NCBI GenBank assembly: GCA_033296885.1
Contig: MU863985.1
Location: 62,001 to 126,000, forward strand
DNA length: 64,000 nt
Origin: Triangularia verruculosa
Lineage: Eukaryota > Ascomycota > Sordariomycetes > Sordariales > Podosporaceae
Direction: 5' to 3'
The translations under genes and the position numbers were made by a program. Of the stretch, positions 34,627-46,688 are shown piece after piece (within the stretch, counting starts at the first letter, position 1; each line of letters starts with the position of its first letter). Below the pieces are notes generated by a model. The model made no database searches. It saw nothing but the letters and a program-made list of their open reading frames with translations, and had not been told where the DNA came from.

Positions 34627-37600
34627 CTAGTCCGAGTCGCGGTCTTCTTCTTGGCCGGGCATGTTAAACGCGGGCTCCAAGTTCACCCACTCGCTATCCA
34701 CATATTCCCTAGCCGGCAATAGTCAGTAACTGTTCCCCATAGCAGATGAGCAACACGGCCTAGCCAGACACTCACTTGTTACTCCGAACGATCCTCAGTC
34801 CCCTCTGGTGCATGAATTCCAAGAACCTCTTCTTCGTCCTCTCACGCTTGAACTCGGCCAGCATGTCGACCTTCTTATTTCGCCGAATAATCACCCGAAG
34901 GCTGCCTGGGCCATAGACGATCTCTTCGCATTCGGAAATTATAATATGGAAGTTGTAAGGTTCCTTGAAAACGGCCCACTTGGGAGGCCGAAGCTGCTTG
35001 AGTACCTGATGCTCGCAGAAGCCGGGTTCGGTGTCGTCAACCCAGTGCCAGTATTGAGTCACATTCGGGTTCGTGGACACCTCGGACGTCTTGATCTGGT
35101 TGACGCGCCAGTCGATACGTTCTAGACGGTCGTCCGAGCAAGAGTCAACGTCGGTGAAGCCTTGATACTGGAGATCCGGCGTCATGCTCGGGTCAACCGT
35201 CGAGGTCACGCGGATCTTCTTCTTTGGCGGCGCCGCCGGCGCCGGCGGGGTGCTGACAGCTGTCCGGATGGGTCTTTCCTCATCGTCCAAGTCAACAACA
35301 GGAGCAGGAGGGGGGTTTCCTGACCTTGAGCGCGGTCTCGCTTTGTGGTCACCCCCTGTCGGCTTTCGAGGGGAAGAGCGCGGACGAAGCTCCGACTCTT
35401 GCTGCTGCTGAAGCAGCTGGGAACCTGGATTTGCTTCTTCTTGTTTGGACAGGCCCGCTGTTGTCTTGGGCGTGGAATGCGGCTCTTTGCGCTTCAACAC
35501 TCTGGGCGCCTGTTTCGGGGTGCCATCCTCCTGACCAGAAGCCTGAACCTTGGGTCTGCTCGCTGACTTGTGTGGGCGACCAACGCTGACATAGCCACTC
35601 TTGGTCCGCACCTGCGCGTGTTTAGGGTCGTGGTAGAAACTAGCTACCGTCGAAGCCAAGTTGAAAGTAGCGCCCTCTTCCTGATAAATCTCGTAAAGCC
35701 TGTGCCGCATCCATTCAGCCGGGGCCATACCCAGGTCAAATTTCGGTAGGTCTTCCATCAAGGTACTTGCCAGGCGGTAGAGGGTGTTGTACTTGATGAT
35801 CTTCTTCGGCTCCATCCACGCCTTTCCGACGAGCTGGTAGGGATGTAATTCGCCCTCCTCCAGGAATCTCAGTGTCAGCTGGCCTCGATTGATCTGTCGC
35901 TGAGCTTCATATTTCCTGTGGTCCTTGACGCCTTGACTATCCATCTCCTGAAATCTAGCCGTCCACTTTTCCAGGTCCTTTCGAATGTGGGAGGCAATAT
36001 CAGGATCCCAGTCGTGTTCCCAGTACGGATGATCAGGGGATATCTTGACGAGCGGCACTCCAGCCATGAACGGAGGATCCGTATACACCGTGCCGTCGTC
36101 TCTCAGGCAGAGATTCTCCTTGGTGATCTCGGGAAGGGGAGCATCATCTGGTGCTGTCTCGGGTGAGCCGGGCCGGGGGGTGCCAGGCTGAGAAGGCAGC
36201 TGAACGCGTGAGGTAGGTAATGATTTTCGACTTGGTTTCTTGATGGTAGCTACGTCTTTGCTGCGGGCGGGGTCAGGCACATCCTTTGGAGAAGCATCGT
36301 TGTCTTGCTGCTCGACCGAGGGACTGTTCACGGCCGTGAAGCCAGATCCGAAGGGAGGTTTACCGATGGCGGTTGGCGCAGATGCCGACGTGGGAGCCAG
36401 AGCCAGATCCTCAGCCAGAGCCAGAGTCGGTGTCGGTTCCGGCGCCGGGCCTGATGCTGTCTCGGGCCGCAAAGAGGCTCCGAGACAGGCGTGCCGGTTC
36501 CACTCGCAGTTGCCACATTTGGGAAAACTATCGTCGGCGTCCAAGATGATGCATTCCTCGTAAGGCCCGTTATGCTTTGCGCATGTATTACAAGGTTGGG
36601 TCTGGACCTCGCCAGTGGCTTGAATGTAAAGGCTGGTCCACTTTGTGCCTTTGGCATCACTGTTGTGATATACTTTCTTCAAGTCTTCTGAGGAGAATTT
36701 CCGACCAGAACGGATTTGAACAGGGCGTTTAAGCGGAATTGCCGCTATCTTCTCAATATTGGGAGAGGTGGTATGGGTCAAAGGCGGTACTACGCCTACG
36801 AGTGTGCCCTGCTCATTATACACGCACAATTTGCCATCTACCAGAGTGGGCAGTTGACCATCAGGGCTCTCTGCACGGATGAATGTGTCGGAGGGCGGCG
36901 ATGAGATGGAACTAAGATCGGACAGGGGCGAATCTGCAGTATCTGCTTGAGCCAGAGGCCCGGCATCCGCCTGGGCAGAGTAAGGGCCAGTGTCGGTGGT
37001 CGTGGCACCGACGACCGGCGTTGTCGGTGACATCTCTGACTGCCCTTCGACTATCGGGCTGTCTGCCATTTCCACATCTGCTGGTTGGACTTTTGACCCT
37101 CGAATCTCCGACCTAACTGGTGATTCGGAGATAGATACTCCGGCATCATTTGCAGCCAGGACATCGTGTGTCTCGGCGGTAGCTTGGGGAAGGGCAGCAT
37201 CATTCATTTCCACATCCTCAGAGCCTTTCTTTTCGGAAGCCGAGTCTACCGCGGAAAAGGCTCCCGGGGTAGTTTCTTGAGCACCCATTGCCTTAGGATC
37301 TGAGACATTGATCTCAACGGTTTCTTCAGAGCTTTGCAAATGGGGGGGATTGTTTGGGGCTCCGTTGGCAGCGCTAGTTATCATTGATGTGGCAGCTTGT
37401 TCTGGCGCATGGTGATTGACTGGCTGTATAGCCGCATCTTGAGTCTCGAGCATCGGTGTGGCTGTCTGCTCATCGGGTCTTTCAACACTGGGAACAACAG
37501 TCGGCGGGGCAAAGACCAATGTATCGACAGATGACTTTTCCTTTGGACGTTGCTGTGGGGGTGGTGGTGGCTGATAGCCTAGTGGTGCTTGAAGGATCGG

Positions 37601-38449
37601 TGTTCTCTGAACAGAAGAGGGGCGGAAAGCACCTTCAACACGTTGACTCTCTATACCGTTGCTGCTCGCGAGTGTGGGTGCCTCTAACACAGGGGCACCT
37701 AACCTCTTGGAGGCTGGGAGACTTGTCGGGTCACGAGGGCCATTATCTGTGGGGGCTTTGAGAACCGGAGACTGGACCGGCCCACCCACAAACATATCCC
37801 CTTGTCCCGCTGACTGAGGCCCAAGACCAGGAGTAAGTTGTGGTGCCTTCAAGCTATGCATGGGCAACGAAGCACTCGCGGCAGCCTCGGCCTTGGCTTG
37901 GTCTGGGACTATAGCATTGTGATCGGGGACCTGTTGTATAGACGCGGGTATCCTGCTTTGCCGCAAGTTGAGTCGCTGCTGATAGAGCTGTTCCCATGTC
38001 TTCTCCTTCTCCAGCAGCGCCTTGTTGTGTTCTTTTGTGAGAGCCTGCAGTTCGGCATGTTTGCTGCGTTGGAATGTTTGAACCTCGGCACATCTGTGAT
38101 GGTGCCTGGCAATCCTGTCCAGGACGTCTTGCTTTTTTTGCCGGGCTCGCTTCAGAAGCTCCTCCAAGTCCAGAATGTTAACATCAACCGACCGATCCTC
38201 CTGAGTGAGAACTGCCAATTCTTGCTGAAGCTGGAAGAATTGCTGGGTGCACTCCATCACGTCCTGCTCGAGGGCAGCTTTCTCGGCAGCATGGTCATCC
38301 CGAACCTTGCGCATGTCCGTTTGGCGGACACGGTCCAGGGTGGCCATCATGTTCTTATGCGCCTCTCGAACGTTGTCTTCGGAGAATGGCTGGGCGGCTA
38401 GAGGCACATGGCCGTTGCCACGGCCGTGAGGATGAGCATTTGAAGACAT
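34627..38449 (-). CDS. Large coiled-coil protein with DUF3716-like six-cysteine module
   Basis: Two exons, 38449-34776 and 34708-34627, giving 1251 aa. The frame stays open upstream but only to a TTG, so the ATG at 38449 is used. The GTGAGT donor at 34775, TACTGAC branch and TAG acceptor add an acidic tail (EYVDSEWVNLEPAFNMPGQE), which a reading that stops at the first TGA would miss. Order: coiled coil (about 25-150), long Pro/Ser/Thr/Ala-rich linker, six-cysteine module (about 617-655, C-x2-C-x9-C-x11-C-x2-C-x6-C), a conserved charged region (about 775-965, including PYWEHDWDPDIASHIRKDLE), a basic linker, and a conserved C-terminus (about 1107-1251). The cysteine module resembles the fungal DUF3716 family. 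Function is unknown; a nuclear or chromatin role is a guess. Confidence 0.82.
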
Positions 38450-39801
38450 GATGGCTGCGCGGATCGACTTCAAATATACACCGAGTGCCCGAGGTTAAAA
38501 CAATACAAAGATAAGATTCGGCCGTGTCCCGTGTCCCGTGGTCCCCTCAAAGGCCAATGACTCTCATTATGGAGATGGGGGGTTGATCTGAGGCGTTGTT
38601 AGTGATGTGTTCTTTGGGGTGGAATGGAGCTTATGAGACCGAATCTAACGCCATTCAAACTCACATGGTAATTAGATGCAGTCTATCTCAAGCCAACGGA
38701 AGACTGGGTTCAGTTGATGTGAAAAAGGTGGTGAAGTGTTATCGCGGGCTCGTGAGAGGGCGACAGCAACAAGGACGATGATGAGAGATGGCGGTGATGG
38801 CGTGTTGGATTGTATTGTGTCGAGGTGGGTGAGATGAGACTTGGAGTGTTGCTTCGTTGTGCACAGCAGGAGGACCTAAGTACGGGCTCGCCTAGGTCGG
38901 TGCCTCGCAGCCTAATATTTGCTAGGTCTGGACTGGATCCTAGTCAATTTATGACGTGCAAAAAGGGACTCCAACTCGAGCGCGCGCTCTTCCTCTGACC
39001 GCGACTCTTGCCCGAGGAACCGTTCGAAGTCGGCAGGTTGGGCGATGGTGGCAGGAGTGTGTCGCGTCAGGATCTCGCTGGGATTACTTGGAAGTTTGGA
39101 GAGGCAAGGCGGGACCTACCTTACCTAGGAGAATTTATGATTAGGTGTTGGCATTCACTGGCAGGTGGGAGCTGACACGGCTATTACCTAGGCGCGCCTG
39201 CCGGGGTTTCGGGGCCATCCACAGTCAGAGCGCACGTGCCAACCGTCTCTTCCAACAGTGGCTCCAAGACCTGAAACTGCGACTATATTCACATTATATC
39301 GCCCGTCTCGCATGGGTCAAAAATTCAAGATAAACCTGGAAACGTCGTGGTAATTAGGTAGGTAAGGTTAATTCATATACAAGAAACAAGTTATGCAGGA
39401 ACAAATAATGCTCTGCCAACACAACCAAGTCAGATAGCTATTAATGGTAAGTCGCCTTCCGCCGCATGCATGACCGGAAGGAAAACCGCCTGGAAGTATC
39501 ATGCCACCTCCGTTTGCTTTAAATATCTCATGGAGAACGCCCCAAAACTGTAATAGATAAAAACCATGTAGAAAGCCAACACGCTGATGCCAAGGCAACT
39601 CTTTATAACAAATAAAAGAACAAAAGAAAGGGGTCATTGCCTTCGAGGCTTCATCTTGACCGTAACGACAACAAACACAGATACCGGACAACTCTCTCTC
39701 TCTCTCTCCCTCCCGACTCGAGTTGTTGATCTTTGGCGGCAGCAAGTCCCTTTTCTATACGTGACCACTCTACCTTCTCCGTCCAGTAGACTTCTCCTTG
39801 T
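38450..39801. other. Intergenic region between the 1251-aa gene and CHS7
   Basis: 1.35 kb. It contains a CT dinucleotide run (about 39692-39708) and clustered TACCTAGG/AGGTAGGTA motifs (about 39110-39128, 39185 and 39356-39365). No gene is supported. Confidence 0.55.
39692..39708. repeat. CT dinucleotide repeat
   Basis: About eight CT units downstream of the CHS7 stop codon. Simple repeat. Confidence 0.7.
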
Positions 39802-40916
39802 CTATTGGTATCGGGAGAGCCTATTTGGACTGGACGAGTAGTGCTGGCTATTGTGGGAATCATAAGCGCTCGATTGGCCATATGGATCGTCGTGGTAAAT
39901 CTGTGTCGCCCGGCGTTGCTGCAGCTCCTCGTCGGGCGTTGGGCCCATCAATTCCTTGACCTCCCAGTTGTTCATTCTCGTGCCGACCGAAAACTCCAGG
40001 TCTTCCTTAGTGATGGAATCCCAGTACTTGTACACCATCATAACGGCCAAAAGATTGCACGTTGTCGCAAAGAACAGCCCGTCCATATAATGGCTGACAG
40101 CATTGCAAATCGGTCTGCTGAAGGCGTAGAGAATGACCTGGCCAATAACGAAGAAGAAGACGCCAAAGGCGATGTCTCCCAGAGGCCAGCGGTCTTGGAG
40201 CGTGCGGGTGACGAGGATGACTTGAAGGACCACGTAGATGAAGAGTTGGATGGCGTTGAGAAGGTAGAGGACCACGAACAAGCCGATGGTGTTGGTGGGA
40301 CCAAGGCCTGCCCACGTCATAAAGGTGGCGAGTGCCACCAGAAATGAAATGACAAACGCAGCAGCTGAGCAAAGACGCATCATCCAGAGCGAGAGCGGCG
40401 TTCCATCCTCATACAGCTGGAATCCAACGAAGCCATTGATCAACAAGCATGTGACCAAAGCCGACGTGAGACCAGCCTGAACGGCGACGAAGTAGGGATA
40501 TGGTGCCGAGCCCGGGGGTATGACACCCGCATCAATGCAGAGAGAGAGGAAGGTGAGAAGCATGTAGAGGTAGAAGAAGCTCGTAATCTCTTTTCGACCT
40601 GTTCATTGGGGAGCCTTGTCAGCTGCTTACTCTTCAAAAACCGTGATCCTGAGCGCAAGCGCCGGGACTTCTACATACCAACCGCCGTAAACTTTCCCCG
40701 AACATGCAGAATCATGGTGACAGTCATGATCAGAGCGATAATGTGCATGGCACTGGCGGCGCCTTGGAAAATAATCGTGTTGGCCAGCTCAATATTTCGC
40801 GAGAAGCAGTCAGGCTCGATGCCCACGCCGCTCGCAATCGACGTTATCGGACCTATCGAGGAGCATAGTGGCAGCGGTGCCATGCGGCAGATGCTGGTGA
40901 AGTCCCCGAAGGTCAT
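39802..40916 (-). CDS. CHS7: Chitin synthase export chaperone Chs7
   Basis: Two exons, 40916-40679 and 40598-39802 (80-bp intron, phase 1), giving 344 aa, the normal family size. The N-terminus MTFGDFTSICRMAPLPLCSS is the conserved Chs7 start. About seven hydrophobic helices follow, with family blocks such as GSAPYPYFVAVQAGLTSALV and LLINGFVGFQLYEDGTPLSL, and the tail contains SITKEDLEFSVGTRMNNWEV. Chs7 resides in the endoplasmic reticulum and is needed for exit of class IV-type chitin synthase (Chs3). The C-terminal 50 residues are hydrophilic, with Ser/Tyr/His-rich sequence. Confidence 0.95.
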
Positions 40917-42069
40917 CGTTGGAGATGGGGGAGGCCGGTAGAGGCCTCGCGCGAGGGGAATTTAGTTGCGATGTTTGGGGGGACGGTCCGGGCCGGGACG
41001 GAGAAGAGCGCGTTCAATCTTTTGGGACGGGAAATAGCTGCAAGGAACACAGGCCGGCGGGGTCGGATTCTACTGATTGTACTCTGTGTATCTGGGGTGG
41101 TGGAGATGGAGGGGCTGGGAGTGGTTGCAATGGGCGACGGTCGGAATGCCCGGTGTGGGTAACTCTGCTGGCGTTGATGTAGAGTAAGGTACTGAATGAA
41201 ATACAACGACTGAGATGCTGAGAAACTGGGGAGCGAGGGTGGGATGTTTCAACGAATGTGGGAGTGGGATCGAGGCTGAGAAGTAAACCGTCGTCAACGT
41301 TTGGACATGGTAATGGTGGTGCTAGCCGGAGCCCTATGGTTGCTCCGCCGTTGGATGCGCGATGTCGAGAGCCAGCGAGCAGAAGGGATGCGTTGCCAGG
41401 GAAAAATAGGAGGGCGGCACCTAGCCCAGCCTCTCCACTGACGGCACAGCTGTGGGTCCGAGCGCCCCACTCCTGCGGCAACGACACTTGAATTGTCTCG
41501 CCAGTTTAGCCGAATCGGGAAATCTCACTTCCCATTGGTCTGCAGTTCCTCCAATATCTTGGTGGCTTGCCAGACAACATTCCAGACATAAACCTGTTCC
41601 TGATTCGTATATCTAGAGCCAAGTCACTTTACACTACCTACAAAACATGAGATTGATGTGTTCTGCTTTCTTTCTTTCTTCCTCTAACTCTTGGAATTGG
41701 GAATTCGAATCCACCCGAACACCCCATCTGTTTGTTTCCAAAATTCTACCTAATTTGACAATTGGTTGCTTCACCAGCGTACTCGGTATCCAGAATCGAA
41801 GCACACATGGGCTGAGGCTGAGGTGGGACCTGGTTTCGACCACTCATTCTTGACGCCACAATCAACAGCTACCGAGGTACTTATAATGTCTATAAACCTT
41901 AACATTTTTGAAAAGCATTGGATCCTCAGCCCCAATGGCTCAAATCAATGCGTTTCCTTCCAGAGTCTTGTCAGTCTTTACTCTTCTCTCCATTTCACAT
42001 CAAGACAGTGGGTATGTTATGGAGGTGGTGGGACGAACCTCGGCGCTGCGAACACTGAAGAGGACAGCT
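40917..42069. other. Intergenic region, CHS7 promoter and 3' end of J-protein 1
   Basis: 1.15 kb with no supportable gene. Part is the leader and promoter of CHS7. The right half (about 41600-41900) is AT-richer. Confidence 0.55.
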
Positions 42070-42915
42070 CTACTGAGCACTTTCACTCATCCAGCGCGCA
42101 AAGTCTCTGGTCTTCCATTGTGCCTCCCTCCATCTTCTCCGCATCTCTTCCCATCTCTGTCTGCGGTGGGCCTCGTACTCCGCCCGCAATGCCTCTCTCT
42201 GCCTTCTCAGGCTCTCGTCCAATTCTCTCATCCACCTCTCATACTCTCTCTTACGTGCCTCTCTCGCTTGTCTTCGCGCTCTTCGAACCTGCTCCCTCTC
42301 TCGTTCCTCTCTTTGTGGATGCCAACTAGAGCCGTAGTCTCTCCCGCGGGTCTGCTTCGGGCGTGAGGAGGAAGGTGTTCGAGTCGATGGTCGGCGGCCA
42401 TTGGCATCTCCTCGCTCGTTAGACGGCGGTTGAGTGATTTCCGTCCTAAGTCGAGACCGCTCGTCCTTCAAATCGGCAAGGTATTTCTCGGCTTTCTCGA
42501 TGGATCCTGAGTAGGCTCCAGTGGGCATCGTCGGGTCTTGCTGTTTTTGTCGATATCTGGCCAAGGTGGCGATCATCCTCACCTTCAAGCTCTCAACCTG
42601 ACACAATCGATTGTAGACAGATCCGTCATATCGAGCTCGCGCGCTTTCATGCGAGAGGACTTCGTGAGCATTGTTGATCTGTGTGGGGTATGAGTTGGCA
42701 TCAGATTGTCTGGCTGGATGAGAATAGGAAACAAAGATGCGTACCTTTTGAAACTTTTGAGTCGCTTCAACATCGGAAGCGGGGCGCTTGTCCGGGTGCC
42801 AAAGCAGGGCCAGTCGCCTATACGACTTTCTGATCTGCTCTTTGGTGGCCGAGGGACTGACCTCGAGAATGGCATAGTAGCCGTGTTCGACAACCGGAAT
42901 CGTGACCGACGACAT
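42070..42915 (-). CDS. J-domain protein 1 with charged C-terminal helix
   Basis: Two exons, 42915-42745 and 42678-42070 (66-bp phase-0 intron), giving 259 aa. The frame upstream opens at a TTG; the ATG at 42915 is used. Residues about 12-75 are a J domain (GYYAILEVSPSATKEQIRK..., with the essential HPD in LLWHPDKRP) and end at RARYDG. There is no Gly/Phe region or zinc-finger region, so it is a class C (type III) J-protein. Residues about 178-255 are almost entirely Arg/Glu/Ala/Trp/Gln and predict a long, highly charged helix. J-proteins stimulate the ATPase of an Hsp70; the C-terminus should give specificity. First of four clustered J-protein genes. Client and location are unknown. Confidence 0.85.
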   Translation of the reverse strand: MSSVTIPVVEHGYYAILEVSPSATKEQIRKSYRRLALLWHPDKRPASDVEATQKFQKVRIFVSYSHPARQSDANSYPTQINNAHEVLSHESARARYDGSVYNRLCQVESLKVRMIATLARYRQKQQDPTMPTGAYSGSIEKAEKYLADLKDERSRLRTEITQPPSNERGDANGRRPSTRTPSSSRPKQTRGRDYGSSWHPQREEREREQVRRARRQAREARKREYERWMRELDESLRRQREALRAEYEAHRRQRWEEMRRRWREAQWKTRDFARWMSESAQ

Positions 42916-43616
42916 GATCGATTCCAAAAGAGACTATAGCGCCGCTGGAAAAGTATCCGGTGTTGTTGAGATTAGAAATGGATCCTGCCGATGATTCTGC
43001 AAAAACAAGCGGCAAAATTGTGTTGATTGTGAGGTCGCGGCGTGGGTCTGCAGGTGCAAAATGTGCAATCATTTGCACAATCAAAAAAAATTCAAATGGG
43101 TCAGGTCGACTCGAGTAAGTACCAGGTGCTCTTAACAGTTAACAATGGTTGCCCCATGCCCTCTCTGAATGGTCGCTCCGTGATGCGGAGTATGCTTTGA
43201 AAACACCCCGGCTATTCAAGCAAGGTCGTCATCCATTGTTATGTTCACCCCACCGAGAAGACCCCAAAGTGCTTTCTTCTTGATCAATATTACTCGAATA
43301 ATGTGCCTACCTAGCTACTACGGGCTTCGATGGCCGTGTTATAGCTCAGTTTCATCGATCTGCCACGGCAAGAACCAGGTACCTACGTCGAAACATCCAT
43401 TGCTCAATGTTTAATAGACAGATCGAAATAGGTAGGTAATAAAAGTAAACCATTCAATTCAAACAGTTTCCCAGGAGCACAAAAAGGTATGTTCATTCAA
43501 CTAGGTACCTGATCGTCTTCCGAGAATTCAAGATGCCCTGGGTTTGATAGCCCAAGGTACTGGGCAGCCAGATGTTGTGTCCCACGCCCCCATGAGAATG
43601 GTCGACTCTGTAACGA
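42916..43616. other. Intergenic region between J-proteins 1 and 2
   Basis: 700 bp, AT-richer, with AGGTAGGTA and TACCTAG motifs (about 43309, 43378 and 43429). No J-domain remnant or other gene was seen. Confidence 0.6.
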
Positions 43617-44916
43617 CTAGCCATTCACCTGTCTGTTCATGTTGGCGTGAGTAGCAGTCTGCGATCGTGTCCTCTTTGGTGATCTGGGATCGTACTGGGT
43701 TGTTGGCGTTCTAGCTCGTTTGTGTCTCTTTATATCGGCATCGATTGCTTCCTCAAACGCACTGCGCTCCTTATCATCGTTCGGCAACAGGCAGGTGGAA
43801 TGTCTGGCCTTTTTGATACTGTCTTCAATCTTGCTCATGTTGTCCACATAATCTGCCATTGCCTGCTTCAGCCTCTTGTTCTCCGCCTTCAGTATCTGGA
43901 CCATCTCCTCCTGGTCGAACAGCTGAGCTCTTGCGGTATCCAAGTTATCATCGGCAGTTCTCAGTTTAGCTTTTGTAGCCCTCAGCTGGACCTCAGTGTC
44001 TCTCATTTCCATCTCCCTCGCAGCATAAGCAGCATTCGCAGCCTTGAAACGCTGCAGCTCCTCCCGAACGCTTCTCAACTCAGCGGTTGCAGCCTCGAGT
44101 TCCTTCTCTTGTTGCTTTAATGTGATCATCCCAATCTCTGCCTTGGTCCGCTCGAGCTCCCTGCTCAGAGACTGGATCCGGTCATCGGCCGTGTCCCAGA
44201 TGCTATCCAGATTAGGCCCAATGTTCCCGAATTCAGATTTGCCTGTGTACTCGTATCGCAAAGTTTGATAGTGAGTGGTATTCTCATCCAAGTTTCTGTC
44301 CGCAGCATTCATGCATGCCTGCGCCTCTCGCAGCTGTGCGTCCGCAACCTGAAAGGTTTTCTTGGCCTGGTCAAGTGCGCGACCTGAATAAGCGACCCCA
44401 TCGCTGAGAGAGAGACCCAAAGATGGCTCCCCACTGGCTGCCACTATCTGACCGACGCTGTGAAGCTCAGTCTGAAGATGTTGTTCAAAATCTTTGAGGG
44501 CCAAAAGCCGAGCCTCCTGAGCGGTGTCGAGCTCCGATTTGGCGGTCAGGCAAGCTGCCACGCTGTCCGTCCTGCTCCTCAGTGATTCTTGGTAGCTCCG
44601 AAAGACTTGGCCGTCGTATACTGCCCGCTCATCTGGATCACTCAACACCCAGTACGCATCTTGGAGCTGAGGACAGAGGTTGTTAGCATGCTGGTTCATT
44701 CCCAAGCAATGGCTAGCCTTCAACGCAGCAATATACCTTCTGGAGATCCTCTGTAGCTCGGGCGCGTGACCTCAGATTTTTATCGGGATGACGAAGAAGA
44801 GAGAGTCGTTTATAGGCTCTCTTGATCTCTGCAGTATCAGAGGTCGGATGGATTTCAAGGGTGGCGTAGTATCGTAGATCGACAATGTCGTCATTGTTCC
44901 ACTTTGAGGAGGCCAT
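43617..44916 (-). CDS. J-domain protein 2 with long coiled coil
   Basis: Two exons, 44916-44737 and 44666-43617 (70-bp phase-0 intron with a GCTAAC branch), giving 409 aa. Residues about 15-78 form a J domain: LRYYATLEIHPTSDTAEIKR, HPD in SLLRHPDKN, then LQDAYWVLSDPDERAVYDG. From about 80 to 340 the sequence is heptad-like and rich in Glu/Ala/Leu/Arg (for example LRSVREELQRFKAANAAYAA), a long coiled coil. The last 45 residues are basic, with KRHKRARTP and SPKRTRSQT, which look like nuclear localisation signals. Type III J-protein. The ATG at 44916 is preferred over an upstream in-frame extension that lacks conserved features. Confidence 0.86.
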
Positions 44917-45942
44917 CTCGTTAGCGTCAGTGCTGTTGGTGCTTTGATGGATGGATTGGGACGGATAATACAGGCGTTTGTTACGCGGAATGATTGTTGA
45001 AAGAAGAGAGGAAAGCCGGAGGCGATCGTTATTCGAGCGTGGTTTGGCCTGGAACCTGTGAACCAAAGGATGGGTAGAACTCAGGCTGGTATGAAAAAGA
45101 TCGAGAGGATCCCCAGTCGAAGTCTTTCATCCGAACTGAATTTTAGGCTGCAGCCGGCAAGTAAGTAGCTCATTGGCAAATGGATTATTTGTTGATAGAT
45201 AGGCAGTGTTTTGGGAGAAATGAGGATCCGTGGGCTTCTCCTTCCAGATGGACGGGCGACCTGGGTACCTTACATAACAAACAATGATTCCCTGCCCCAT
45301 GACATTTAGTATCCTGTAATTTCCCTTAAAATAGCAGTTCAATGATTCCTTCTGTTTGTTAATTTCATGAGTCTGATCTCATTACCTATTCTCCATCATT
45401 TCAACTGTCCATAGGTAAGCTCAAACTCTGAGTCACAAACCTGTCAGAGAGGTATTCATTCTAATGCCGTTCTTTTTTTCCTGTTTCTTTTTACTCTGTT
45501 CAGCTCTCTTTCAAATAATCTATATGATGAGTCTGATCTTAATGCATAATGTACTATAAATTTCTTAAACTAGGTAATTAATTAGGGTTCTAAGAGACAT
45601 GACACTCTTAAGTTTGCGCCACCTACTGTTATCCTTTTGGCCACGGTGTAGGTGGCAGCCCGTTCACTTCTACCATCTTCCAGAAAGTCAAATAAGATTT
45701 TCTTCTTCGCGCTTATCAACCGCTCATGATTTTTCCTGCCAAGGAAGGGCTCTTCCCACAATTCACTTTTGCAGTTGCCACTATCATACCCGGACTCCAG
45801 TCCTTGTGCTTCGCGAGCTTTCACAATCTAGAGAACAGCCCACGGTAAGTACGGCCCAAAATCTCGCACCTTGTTCTCTGAATCAGTTCAACTGGTTCTT
45901 ATTTTCAATATCAACATCAAACAGCCAGGTGACAAGTACGGC
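44917..45942. other. Divergent intergenic region, J-proteins 2 and 3
   Basis: 1.0 kb between divergent starts. Part of it (about 45350-45600) is AT-rich. An in-frame upstream extension of J2 (to 45066) probably belongs to its leader. No other gene is supported. Confidence 0.55.
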
Positions 45943-46688
45943 ATGGCCTCGCAGCCTCTCAACTACTACCGTCTTCTGGGTGCGCGGCCTGATGACGATG
46001 ATGCTACAGTGCGCAGGGCCTTTTTAAGAAAGGCCCTTGAAAAACACCCTGACAAGCACGGAAACTCCGCTCAGTCAACAGAAGACTTCCAAAATGTGAG
46101 AGACATCTTACAAAGCGCATACCTTACCTGACGTAGCCGAGCACAATACTAACCAACCCATCGTGACCCCAGCTTCAAAGCGCTTACGAAGCTATCAACA
46201 ACCCCGCCACTCGCGCCGAGTATCACCTTCAAGTCATGTGTCGGGTCATGAACCTCCGTAACCTTGAATCTCAGTGTCGCTCCCGGTGTCAGCACGCCAC
46301 AACCTACGACCTGACTTTTCGAAGACGACTTTGCAACATCAGTCTCCAATCCGTAAACCGGTTGAGACACACAGTGATGTATTACAGGTCACGCCTCGAG
46401 ACCGAACGATCCAACCTCAATGCTCGCATCTCTAACGAGCTAAGCGAGCACCTGAACCGCATTCACAATTACCAGGATATGCTCAACATGGCCGTTCAAG
46501 AGTTGGCACAGGAACGGCGGGAGCTGGTAGAAAGGGCCATGGCCGTCAGAGTGTCACAAGTGCACATTCGAAACAAGATGCGGGAGCTTCAGTATTACCG
46601 GAGAGAGATCCAGAACTTGCAGGCCGAGTACGCTCCACTACCTACAAGACCCTCAACGGTCCCACGCGACGGGCTCCATGACAGTTGA
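45943..46688 (+). CDS. J-domain protein 3, short helical form
   Basis: Two exons, 45943-46095 and 46173-46688 (77-bp phase-0 intron with an ACTAAC branch), giving 222 aa. The J domain is N-terminal: NYYRLLGARPDDDDATVRRA, the HPD in LEKHPDKHGNSA, then LQSAYEAINNPATRAEYH. The usual YD after helix IV is YH. It is followed by about 140 residues of helical sequence, including LSEHLNRIHNYQDMLNMAVQ and LAQERRELVERAMAVRVSQV. The J domain is closest within this window to that of J-protein 4 (both have KHPDKHGNSA). No known targeting signal. It is the only plus-strand member of the cluster. Confidence 0.84.
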
